The notes under the pieces are model-generated. The model was not told the DNA's origin. It did no database searches and saw only the letters and a program-made list of their open reading frames with translations. DNA of 64,000 bases from Pseudomonas syringae (GTDB taxonomy: Bacteria; Pseudomonadota; Gammaproteobacteria; Pseudomonadales; Pseudomonadaceae). Each line of letters starts with the position of its first letter. Positions within the stretch are counted from its first letter, which is position 1. Location: assembly GCF_021605415.1 (NCBI RefSeq), contig NZ_WKEQ01000007.1, positions 1 through 64,000 of the forward strand, read 5' to 3'. Shown piece by piece: positions 56,307-64,000 of the stretch. Both the position numbers and the translations under genes were made by a program.

Positions 56307-57437
56307 TTATGCGTAAGACAGGGATTTTTCTTCCAGCAGTTCCTGATACAACTCAGTCCATTTGCGGCCCATTTCGTCCGCTGTGAATAACTGATGGTAA
56401 CGGGCTTGTGCCTTCGTCCCCATTTCTGCTGCACGCGTCGGGTTTTCCCACAACTCACGCATCGCTTCGCGAAAAGCCTGTGGATTACTCGGTGGGACGA
56501 CCAAGCCGGTTTCATTGTGGATATTGATGTAACTGGTGCCGGTGCCGATTTCACTGGAGATCATCGGCTTGCCGTACATCGCGCCCTCCAGCAGTGAAAT
56601 GCCGAAGGCCTCGGAGCGCAAATGCGACGGGAAGACGATGGCGTAGCTCAGTTGCAGCAGCGCAACTTTGTCTTCATCGTCCAGGCGCCCAAGAAAATGC
56701 AGGTTGCGCAAGCCGAGTCTGGCAGCCTGGGCGTGCAGCTCCTTTTCCAAAGGTCCCGCGCCGACGATGACCACCGGGTAATTCACGTCTTTCAAGGCGT
56801 CGAGAAGAATGTGCAGACCCTTGTAATAACGCATGACGCCGACGAACAGAAAAAACTTATCCCCAAGCTTCCGGCGCCAGCGATCGGTGCGTTCCGGTTC
56901 AGGTTGTGGATAACCTGCCTTGTCTAACCCGTAGGTGATGACGCGGGTCTTGTTCTGAAACTTTTGCAGCACGTCACTGGTGTGCAGGTAGTTGGGCGAG
57001 GCAGCGACGATCCGGTCGGCACTTGCGAGGAAACGGTTCATCAAGGGCCGATAGAGCCTGAGCAGGTTCTTCTGGCGAATGATGTCCGAGTGATAGGTCA
57101 CCACGCTCGGCTTATTGGTGAAGCTGGCAAAGTGCACCAGATCCATAAACGGCCACGGGAAGTGGTAGTTGACCACATCAGCCTCGGCGGCCAGTTCGCG
57201 AAACTTTTTGAAGACCTGCAAGGAGAAACCGGTCGAGGCGAACTGGATATCGAGTTTTGCACGATGCACTTCGTGCTGGCCGATCTGCATGACGGCGGGG
57301 ACAGGCTCGGTACTGAGGCTCAGCACCTGGCCGTCAACCCCATGCCTTGCACCGCTTTCGCACAACTGGAAAATGACCTGTTCAATGCCGCCCATCGAGT
57401 CCGGCAGATAGGTTTTGTAGAAATGAAGTACTCGCAT
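56307..57437 (-). CDS. wbpZ: Glycosyltransferase of the D-rhamnan operon
   Basis: 376 residues. GT4/GT-B fold; starts MRVLHFYKTYLPDSMGGIEQ. The C-terminal half has FLFVGVMRYYKGLHILLDAL and the E(x7)E donor motif SEAFGISLLEGAMYGKPMIS. It is the last gene of the operon; the length and position match WbpZ of the P. aeruginosa A-band cluster, which attaches the first rhamnose to the primer. It follows the preceding gene with no gap. A perfect DnaA box (56905-56913) lies within. Confidence 0.87.
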   Translation of the reverse strand: MRVLHFYKTYLPDSMGGIEQVIFQLCESGARHGVDGQVLSLSTEPVPAVMQIGQHEVHRAKLDIQFASTGFSLQVFKKFRELAAEADVVNYHFPWPFMDLVHFASFTNKPSVVTYHSDIIRQKNLLRLYRPLMNRFLASADRIVAASPNYLHTSDVLQKFQNKTRVITYGLDKAGYPQPEPERTDRWRRKLGDKFFLFVGVMRYYKGLHILLDALKDVNYPVVIVGAGPLEKELHAQAARLGLRNLHFLGRLDDEDKVALLQLSYAIVFPSHLRSEAFGISLLEGAMYGKPMISSEIGTGTSYINIHNETGLVVPPSNPQAFREAMRELWENPTRAAEMGTKAQARYHQLFTADEMGRKWTELYQELLEEKSLSYA

Positions 57438-58568
57438 TCAACCTCCCATGGCCTGGCGGTAGGCACCGGCCGTGGCCTGTGCACAACGCTCCCAGGAAAA
57501 AAGCCGCGCTTGTTGCAATCCGGCTTCCCGGCATGCCTGCCAATGCGCTTGATCGTCAATCAGGCGGCTCATCGCGTCGCGCAAGCCGTGCGCATCGTCA
57601 GGTTCGATGTAATTGCCGGCGTCACCCGCGACCTCCGGCATTGCCGAAGAGCGTGTGAGAATCACCGGCGTGCCGCTGGCCATCGCTTCCAGCACCGGCA
57701 GGCCGAAACCTTCATACAGTGATGGAAAAACCAGCGCCCGGGCGCCAGCCAATAAGTGCGCAACCTGCTCATCCGGCAGATAGCCGAGCAGGCAGACATG
57801 CCCGCAAGCCAACGCCTGATGCAGTTCATCGCTGAATTGATCGCGCTGCCAGCCGGCCATGCCGACGATCAGCAGTGGAAAACACTGACGCACCGCGTCC
57901 GGCAGCAAGGCGTGGGCGCGCAGCGCGAGATTCAGGTTTTTGCGCGGCTCCAGGGTGCCGACACACAGGAAATACGCCCTGGGCTCGACGGCGTGGGCCT
58001 TCAGCACCGCGTCGAGGGTTTCAGGCTCACGCGGGCGAAATCGCTCGGCCACGCCCAACGGTGCCACCACAAAACGTTCGGCGGGCAGGGCGAAGTAGTC
58101 TCGGGCCTCATCGGCGATTGCTTGCGAGTCGGTCAGAATCACCTGCGCCTGTTGCACGCCAGCGGCCAGTCGCCGCTCGATTTCCTTGAGCCGCGCCGCC
58201 GGCTGGGTTTCAGGAAAATGCAGGTGCGTCAGGTCGTGCAGGGTGATCACCGTCGGGCCATCGAACGCCAGCGGCCACAAGCTGGGCTCGTGATACAGAT
58301 CAATGCCTTCGCCCCGGCCCTGATCGAAGCGCTTCTGCTCCAGCCAGCGGCGCGCCTGATAGGCTCCGGGAATCTGCCGCAGCAATGGCGTCAGGCGCGA
58401 ATAACCTGGCATCGCCGCTTCCGGCAACGCCGAACTCCAGCCCCAGCCGTGGAACAACGCCACATCGACATCGGGTTCGTTGCGCAAGGCGCTGACCAGT
58501 TCGGCGACGTACTGGCCGATGCCAGTGCGCGGTGCTTGCAGGATGCGGGCGTTAAGGGCAATGCGCAT
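57438..58568 (-). CDS. wbpY: Glycosyltransferase of the D-rhamnan operon
   Basis: 376 residues from ATG 58568 (MRIALNARILQAPRTGIGQYVAEL); the open frame further upstream runs in a different reading of the neighbour and is spurious. GT4 motifs FLCVGTLEPRKNLNLALRA and YEGFGLPVLEAMASGTPV are intact. In P. aeruginosa, WbpY adds alpha-1,3 D-rhamnose residues. Its start overlaps the end of the upstream gene by 17 bases. Confidence 0.86.
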   Translation of the reverse strand: MRIALNARILQAPRTGIGQYVAELVSALRNEPDVDVALFHGWGWSSALPEAAMPGYSRLTPLLRQIPGAYQARRWLEQKRFDQGRGEGIDLYHEPSLWPLAFDGPTVITLHDLTHLHFPETQPAARLKEIERRLAAGVQQAQVILTDSQAIADEARDYFALPAERFVVAPLGVAERFRPREPETLDAVLKAHAVEPRAYFLCVGTLEPRKNLNLALRAHALLPDAVRQCFPLLIVGMAGWQRDQFSDELHQALACGHVCLLGYLPDEQVAHLLAGARALVFPSLYEGFGLPVLEAMASGTPVILTRSSAMPEVAGDAGNYIEPDDAHGLRDAMSRLIDDQAHWQACREAGLQQARLFSWERCAQATAGAYRQAMGG

Positions 58569-59916
58569 GGGCCCTCGCGGGTGCCGAGGGCACTTCCAAT
58601 ACATTACGAGCGGTGCGTTCGACGAGTTGTTCACTGGCCTCGCGCCAACCGATCCATTGCCAGTCGGCCACATTCCGCGCGGCCGGAAACCGGCCGCTGC
58701 GTTCGAACGTATCAATCAACCCGGCCAGTGTTTGCGGATCATCCAGATCGAAATACGCCATGAACTCCCCGCCGATTTCGCGGAACACCGCAATGTTGCT
58801 ACCCATCGCCGGCAGGCCGCGCTGCATGGCTTCCACCAGCGGCAGCCCGAAACCTTCGACGAAGGACGGAAACACCAGCGCACGAGCGTGGGCGTAAGCG
58901 TGTTCGAGGCTGGTGTCGCTGAGGTCGTTGAACATGAACAGGCGCCGGTTCAGCTCTGGATGATTGCGCACCCGAGCGAGGAGGGCGTCGCACTTCCAGC
59001 CGATGCGTCCGGCGATGCACAGTCGCGCCTTGGAACCGCTGGCCCAGGCGCGTTCGAAGCCGTCGAGCAAGTAATCATGGTTCTTGCGCGGCTCGATGGT
59101 GCTGACCATCAGGAACACCGGCTCTGGCGTGGTGAACAACTGCTTGAGGCGTGGATCGACGGCTTCGTCGTGGATGCGCAGATCCAGCTCCGAACCCAGG
59201 TGAAAGAAATCGAACCAGCGCTGGTCGGCCTGCATTGACCCGAGCCGGCGCTGCATTTCTTCACGCACCTGATTTTGCACCGTGGCCGAAATTGCCATAA
59301 AACCGTCGGCAGTGCGGGTGATCCAGTCGAACCACTCAGTGAAAACCTGCACCAGCCGTGTGTCGTAGAACTGCGGATGGGTCAGCGGGATCAGGTCGTA
59401 GATGACCGCCACGATGCTCACGCCGTCACGTTTGAGGCGTTCGACGTGACTGCAGAAATCCGAATGCCAGGACGAATCGAGTAGCACCAGTTGATCGCCC
59501 GGTTGATGTTGCAAAGGCGTGCAGCGCTTGGGCAATTGGTGACGGTTGATCCGCTCGATCAGGTGCAGCGGCACCCGGAACACAAGCGCCGTCAGGTGAT
59601 AAGCGACATACAGTCCCCGCCGCCACAGCCTGGACGTGCTGCGGTTATGAAGTTTCTGATGGGCTTGCCAGAAACGGTGCGCCAGACGCTCCAGCCGCTC
59701 GCCGAACGAGGCGATGGCATTGAACAGCGGCGAGTCCAGCGCAGCCAGCCGCGTCACCCGGTAGAGCTTGCCCTTGAGCATGACCACCGGCAGGCACTCG
59801 ACGTCGCCAACACTCGACGGCAATTGTTTGATGACGTTACGCACGACGCGTTGAATGCCCGAATTGACCTTCGGGTGCTTGAACACATGGGTGCATTCCA
59901 GCAGCAGACGGGTCAA
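58552..59916 (-). CDS. wbpX: Glycosyltransferase of the D-rhamnan operon
   Basis: 454 residues from a TTG at 59916 that overlaps the wzt stop (TTGA); GGAG lies 8 bases upstream. The N-terminus (M)TRLLLECTHVFKHPKVNSGIQRVVRNV is typical of the family. GT-B motifs FLMVSTIEPRKNHDYLLDG and VEGFGLPLVEAMQRGLPAMG are present. Its length (P. aeruginosa WbpX is about 460) and place agree with WbpX, which makes the alpha-1,2 D-rhamnose links. Confidence 0.86.
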   Translation of the reverse strand: MTRLLLECTHVFKHPKVNSGIQRVVRNVIKQLPSSVGDVECLPVVMLKGKLYRVTRLAALDSPLFNAIASFGERLERLAHRFWQAHQKLHNRSTSRLWRRGLYVAYHLTALVFRVPLHLIERINRHQLPKRCTPLQHQPGDQLVLLDSSWHSDFCSHVERLKRDGVSIVAVIYDLIPLTHPQFYDTRLVQVFTEWFDWITRTADGFMAISATVQNQVREEMQRRLGSMQADQRWFDFFHLGSELDLRIHDEAVDPRLKQLFTTPEPVFLMVSTIEPRKNHDYLLDGFERAWASGSKARLCIAGRIGWKCDALLARVRNHPELNRRLFMFNDLSDTSLEHAYAHARALVFPSFVEGFGLPLVEAMQRGLPAMGSNIAVFREIGGEFMAYFDLDDPQTLAGLIDTFERSGRFPAARNVADWQWIGWREASEQLVERTARNVLEVPSAPARAHAHCP

Positions 59917-61166
59917 GGCGCACGCTCCGTGACCCGCTCATCCACGCGGCGGGTGATCACGGTTTTTGCCCCCAGCCACGAACAACCGACAAAGTCTTCG
60001 CGACGATTATTGATAACGTGGAACACCAGCCCGTAATCGCGCCATTCGAAATTGCGATCCAGGTGTGAGTCCAGCCGGGACAGGCTCAGGGCCACGGAAT
60101 AGTTGCCCTTGCCCAGCCCCATCACAAACGCGAAACGGTAAGTGATGCGCTCGCCGGCCCGCAGGTCTTCCAGCGCCAGATCCTGACGATGGGTATTGAT
60201 GCCGTACATGGCCTGGCCCAGGCGATCCTTGATCATGAAACCGAGCACCAACCGTTCGATGTCCTGACGGATGTCGACCTCCACCTCCAGCACCACCGGT
60301 TGCCCGACCTCGGCGGCGTCGATGGAACGTTCGTCTTCATCCAGCAGGCGCACGCTGAAAATGCCGGCCTCACCGGTGCCGGACACGGTGCGGACCTGGC
60401 CGCCGGCGAGCATTTCCTGGCGCACGGTCTGGCCTTCGCGCTCGGCGAGCAGGGCGTTGTAGTAATCCATCACCGCTTCGGGCTTGTCGTGCATGACCAT
60501 GCGTCCGCCTTCGAGCAGGATCGCCGAATCGCAGATCGACTGAATCGCCGAGCGATCATGAGAAACGATCAGCAGTGTTGTGCCGGCCTTGCGGAAGCTG
60601 CGGATGCGATCAAAGCTTTTGTGCTGGAAGTAGGCGTCGCCTACGGATAGCGCTTCGTCGACGATCAGGATGTCCGGACGCCGCGCGGTGGCGACGCTGA
60701 AGGCCAGGCGCATTTGCATGCCGCTGGAATAGGTGCGTACCGGCTGATCGATGGCTTCACCAATTTCCGCGAAGCGTTCGATTTCGGGCATCAGTCCTTC
60801 GAGTTCTTCGAGCTGCATGCCCAGCAGTTGTCCGGCCATGATTGCGTTCTGGCGGCCGGTGAAATCCGGGTGAAATCCCATGCCCAGTTCCAGCAGCGCG
60901 GCGACTCGACCGTCAAGTTGAATCTGCCCGCAAGTCGGTTGGGTGGTGCCGGTGATCATCTTCAGCAGTGTACTTTTGCCCGCGCCGTTGACGCCGACAA
61001 TGCCCACGGATTCACCGGGGGCGATCTCGAAATCGACGTCCTGCAACACCCAGTGTTGGCGATGTCGGATCGGCGAAAACGGTATCAGCCATTCCGCCAG
61101 ACGACTCCAGCGTGTCGGGTATTGCTTGTAAGCCTTGCCCAGGCCGGTGACGCGAATGTGCCCCAT
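59913..61166 (-). CDS. wzt: ATP-binding subunit of the D-rhamnan exporter
   Basis: 417 residues. N-terminal ABC ATPase: Walker A GVNGAGKSTLLK, signature YSSGMQMRLAFS, Walker B ILIVDEALSVGD. The additional ~170-residue C-terminal domain (from about residue 240, after LLAEREGQ) is the carbohydrate-binding module found in Wzt proteins that recognise a terminal modification of the O-chain. It shares one base with the wzm stop (TGATG), so it is translationally coupled. With Wzm it exports the finished polymer across the inner membrane. Confidence 0.92.
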   Translation of the reverse strand: MGHIRVTGLGKAYKQYPTRWSRLAEWLIPFSPIRHRQHWVLQDVDFEIAPGESVGIVGVNGAGKSTLLKMITGTTQPTCGQIQLDGRVAALLELGMGFHPDFTGRQNAIMAGQLLGMQLEELEGLMPEIERFAEIGEAIDQPVRTYSSGMQMRLAFSVATARRPDILIVDEALSVGDAYFQHKSFDRIRSFRKAGTTLLIVSHDRSAIQSICDSAILLEGGRMVMHDKPEAVMDYYNALLAEREGQTVRQEMLAGGQVRTVSGTGEAGIFSVRLLDEDERSIDAAEVGQPVVLEVEVDIRQDIERLVLGFMIKDRLGQAMYGINTHRQDLALEDLRAGERITYRFAFVMGLGKGNYSVALSLSRLDSHLDRNFEWRDYGLVFHVINNRREDFVGCSWLGAKTVITRRVDERVTERAP

Positions 61167-61963
61167 CAGAGTTCATCCACCATTTCGCCGACCCGTTGAC
61201 GGAACAGGCGCAAGCCGATCACGCAGAACAGCAGGCCGATCACTAAGATCGGCAGCAGCGAACGCCACACCGGCCATTGGCCGTAGAGAAACACGTTCTG
61301 ATAAGCGCCGATGAGATTGGTCAGCGGGTTGAGTTGCAACAGGCGCTGCACCCAGTCCGGCAGGATAGTCACGGGGTAAACGATCGGCGTCAGCCAGAAC
61401 CAGAATTGCAGGCAGATGGCGAAAAATTGCCCGACGTCGCGAAAAAACACGTTCAGCACGCCAAGAATCATCCCCAACCCGGCACAGAACAGCACTTGCA
61501 GCGCCAACAGCGGCAGCAACGCGAACAACGCCATGCCCGGCCAGCGCCCGCTGATCAACAGGAAGCCAAGAAACAGACCGATGATGATCGCGAAATTGAT
61601 CCCGGCATTGAGCAGCACAATCACCGGCAGGCAGATGCGCGGGAAGCTGATTTTCTTCAGCAGGTTGGCGTTTTCCAGAAACATGTTCTGGCTGCGTAAC
61701 GTGATTTCCGAGAACAGCCCCCAGGTCAGCAGGCCGGCGCACAGGTAAACGCTGTAGGCCATGCCGTCGTCCACACCGGGCAAACGCGCGCGCATGATGT
61801 GGGAAAAGATCACCGTGTACACGACGATCATCGACAGCGGGTTGAGCACCGTCCACAGCGCGCCGAACAGTGAATTGCGATACCGCGCTTGAAACTCGCG
61901 CTGCACGCTACCGAGGATGAATCCCCGGTAACTGCGCAACGAGCGGTACAGGGAAAGCAGCAT
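61166..61963 (-). CDS. wzm: Membrane subunit of the D-rhamnan exporter
   Basis: 265 residues with about six membrane segments, for example PLSMIVVYTVIFSHIM and IVLLNAGINFAIIIGLFLGF. It belongs to the ABC-2 type polysaccharide exporters. The cytoplasmic N-terminal helix QREFQARYRNSLFGALWTVLNPL is the gate-helix motif of the family. It begins directly after the wbpW stop. Confidence 0.93.
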   Translation of the reverse strand: MLLSLYRSLRSYRGFILGSVQREFQARYRNSLFGALWTVLNPLSMIVVYTVIFSHIMRARLPGVDDGMAYSVYLCAGLLTWGLFSEITLRSQNMFLENANLLKKISFPRICLPVIVLLNAGINFAIIIGLFLGFLLISGRWPGMALFALLPLLALQVLFCAGLGMILGVLNVFFRDVGQFFAICLQFWFWLTPIVYPVTILPDWVQRLLQLNPLTNLIGAYQNVFLYGQWPVWRSLLPILVIGLLFCVIGLRLFRQRVGEMVDEL

Positions 61964-63406
61964 TCACTGAGTCCTGCCGTATTGGTCTTCGAAGCGGACG
62001 ATGTCGTCCTCGCCCAGGTATTCGCCGCTTTGCACTTCGATGATGACGAGGTCGATCACGCCGGGGTTTTCCAGGCGATGCTTGTGCCCGGCGGCAATGA
62101 ACGTCGATTCGTTTTTCGCCACCAGGTGCGTGCCGGTGCCGTTGTTGGTGACCTTGGCCATGCCTTCAACCACGACCCAGTGTTCATTGCGGTGGTGGTG
62201 CATTTGCAGCGACAGTTTGGCGCCAGGCTTGACGACGATGCGCTTGATCTTGAAGCGCGGGCCTTCCTCAAGCACGGTGTACGTGCCCCACGGCCGGTTG
62301 ACCGTGCGATGCAGGCGATAGGCTTCGTGGGATTTATCCTTGAGCTGCTTGGCCACGCGCCGCACATCCTGAGCGCGGTCGGCATGGGCCACCAACACGG
62401 CGTCGGCCGTGTCGATGATGATCAGGTTCTCCACGCCCACCGCCGCCACCAGGCGTTCTTCGCTCTGGACAAAGTTGTTTTTGCTGTCGATGAAAATCGC
62501 TTCGCCGCTGGCGCGGTTATGGTTGGCATCGGCCGGCACCAGAGCGGCGACGGCGCTCCACGATCCGATGTCGCTCCAGTCGAAACCGGCGGGCACCACC
62601 ACGACTTTGTCCGAGCGCTCCATCAGCGCGTAGTCGATGGAGATGTCGGTGATTTCAGCGAACAGCGTTGCCGACAATTCTTGTTGCAGACAACCGACTG
62701 TTTCCACCGGGGCGCTGGCGGCCATGCAGACGCGGGTTTGTTCCAGCAGTTCGGGGGCGTGCAGTTGCAGTTCGGCCAGCACGGTTGCGGTGCTAAAGCA
62801 GAACATTCCCGAGTTCCACAGGAAGTTGCCGCTTTCCAGGTAGTGGGTGGCGGTTTGCTGGTCGGGTTTTTCCACGAAGCGCTGCACCATGGCTGCGCCT
62901 TGAGCGTCCAGCGGCGCGCCGGTTTCGATGTAACCGAAACCGGTTTCCGGGGCAGTCGGCACCACGCCGAAGGTCACCAGATAGCCATCCTTCGCCAGAT
63001 TCACGGCATGTTCGACGGCCGTCTGCAAAGCGTCTTCGTTAACGATCAAATGGTCAGCGGGCATGACCACCATGATTGCGTCATCGCCATGCAGCGCCTG
63101 CAGCGAAAGGGCCGCCGCAGCGATGGCCGGTGCGGTATTGCGCCCGGTCGGTTCGAGCAAGAAATGCCCGCGATGTCGGCCCAGGTGTGCCTCTTGATAG
63201 TGATCCTTGCTCTGGAAGTAGTACTCGCGATTGGTCACCGTGACAATGTCGCCCCAGCCGTCCAGCAACCCGGCAGCGCGCCGGTAAGTCTTGCCCAGCA
63301 GCGACTGGCCGTCGGGCAGGATCATGAACGGTTTCGGATGGCCCTCGCGAGACACCGGCCACAGACGGGTGCCGGCGCCGCCGGACAGGATCACGGGAAT
63401 CAGCAT
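61964..63406 (-). CDS. wbpW: Bifunctional mannose-1-phosphate guanylyltransferase / phosphomannose isomerase (WbpW-type)
   Basis: 480 residues. The N-terminal nucleotidyltransferase begins MLIPVILSGGAGTRLWPVSR (GxGTR motif) and has KPFMIL and FVEKPD. The C-terminal type II PMI cupin domain has HHHRNEHWVVVEGMAKV. The enzyme converts fructose-6-P to mannose-6-P and mannose-1-P to GDP-mannose, the substrate of Gmd encoded upstream. It is alternatively named manC or algA-like. Confidence 0.92.
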   Translation of the reverse strand: MLIPVILSGGAGTRLWPVSREGHPKPFMILPDGQSLLGKTYRRAAGLLDGWGDIVTVTNREYYFQSKDHYQEAHLGRHRGHFLLEPTGRNTAPAIAAAALSLQALHGDDAIMVVMPADHLIVNEDALQTAVEHAVNLAKDGYLVTFGVVPTAPETGFGYIETGAPLDAQGAAMVQRFVEKPDQQTATHYLESGNFLWNSGMFCFSTATVLAELQLHAPELLEQTRVCMAASAPVETVGCLQQELSATLFAEITDISIDYALMERSDKVVVVPAGFDWSDIGSWSAVAALVPADANHNRASGEAIFIDSKNNFVQSEERLVAAVGVENLIIIDTADAVLVAHADRAQDVRRVAKQLKDKSHEAYRLHRTVNRPWGTYTVLEEGPRFKIKRIVVKPGAKLSLQMHHHRNEHWVVVEGMAKVTNNGTGTHLVAKNESTFIAAGHKHRLENPGVIDLVIIEVQSGEYLGEDDIVRFEDQYGRTQ

Positions 63407-63409
63407 GGC

Positions 63410-64000
<591 letters not shown>

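Noticed and set aside
60015..60030. parS half-site ACGTGGAACA-like in wzt
   Set aside because: Only one half matches and the other side is unrelated; far from the main parS.

Overview
The window is the replication-origin region of a Pseudomonas chromosome, most likely of the P. fluorescens group. The evidence is the order gyrB-recF-dnaN-dnaA / oriC / rpmH-rnpA-yidD-yidC-mnmE-mnmG-rsmG-parA-parB-atpIBEFHAGDC-glmU-glmR-glmS, Pseudomonas-type REP palindromes (core TGTAGGAGC), an OprD-family porin and an A-band-type D-rhamnan O-antigen operon. No tRNA, rRNA or CRISPR array was seen.

Layout. (1) 1-15.2 kb is a defence island. A partial NERD/UvrD-type helicase, much more AT-rich than the rest, lies at the left edge. 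A small unknown plus-strand gene follows, then a tight six-gene minus-strand operon. In transcription order the operon encodes a DrmD-like SNF2 helicase with a DUF3883-like tail, a PtuA-like ATPase, a PtuB-like HNH protein, a DUF1156 DNA methyltransferase, a GmrSD-like DUF262/HNH protein and a DUF499 ATPase. Genes overlap by 4 bp or are at most 19 bp apart. The operon combines parts of DISARM, Septu and type IV restriction but shows no DrmA, DrmB or DrmC. It is the best candidate here for an undescribed or poorly described system. (2) 15.2-15.5 kb is the junction with the core: a strong bidirectional terminator and three roughly 19-22 bp direct repeats that resemble an insertion-sequence end. 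(3) 15.5-22.2 kb holds gyrB, recF, dnaN and dnaA (minus) and oriC with DnaA boxes; a perfect parS lies at the 3' end of recF. (4) 22.2-31 kb holds rpmH to parB (plus). A second DnaA-box and AT-rich array lies between mnmE and mnmG. (5) 31-38.3 kb is the atp operon with a clear sigma70 promoter and three intercistronic hairpins. (6) 38.3-42.5 kb holds glmU, a DeoR-family regulator and glmS. (7) 42.5-50.4 kb is a LysR regulator divergent from a polar-amino-acid-type ABC importer that encloses a divergent argininosuccinate-lyase paralogue and two ATPases, followed by an OprD-family porin. This looks like an uptake and cleavage system for an amino-acid conjugate. (8) 50.5-56.3 kb holds a dCache chemoreceptor, a LysR regulator, a glutathione S-transferase-like protein and a three-part flavin/[2Fe-2S] oxidoreductase. 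(9) 56.3-64 kb (minus) is the gmd-wbpW-wzm-wzt-wbpX-wbpY-wbpZ operon, cut at the right edge inside gmd. It makes GDP-D-rhamnose precursors, assembles the D-rhamnan chain and exports it.

Starts were moved from the longest frame where Shine-Dalgarno spacing and family length agreed (gyrB TTG, rnpA GTG, mnmE, mnmG, parA, atpI, the helicase, the methylase and others). All family assignments come from reading motifs by eye; no database search was run.
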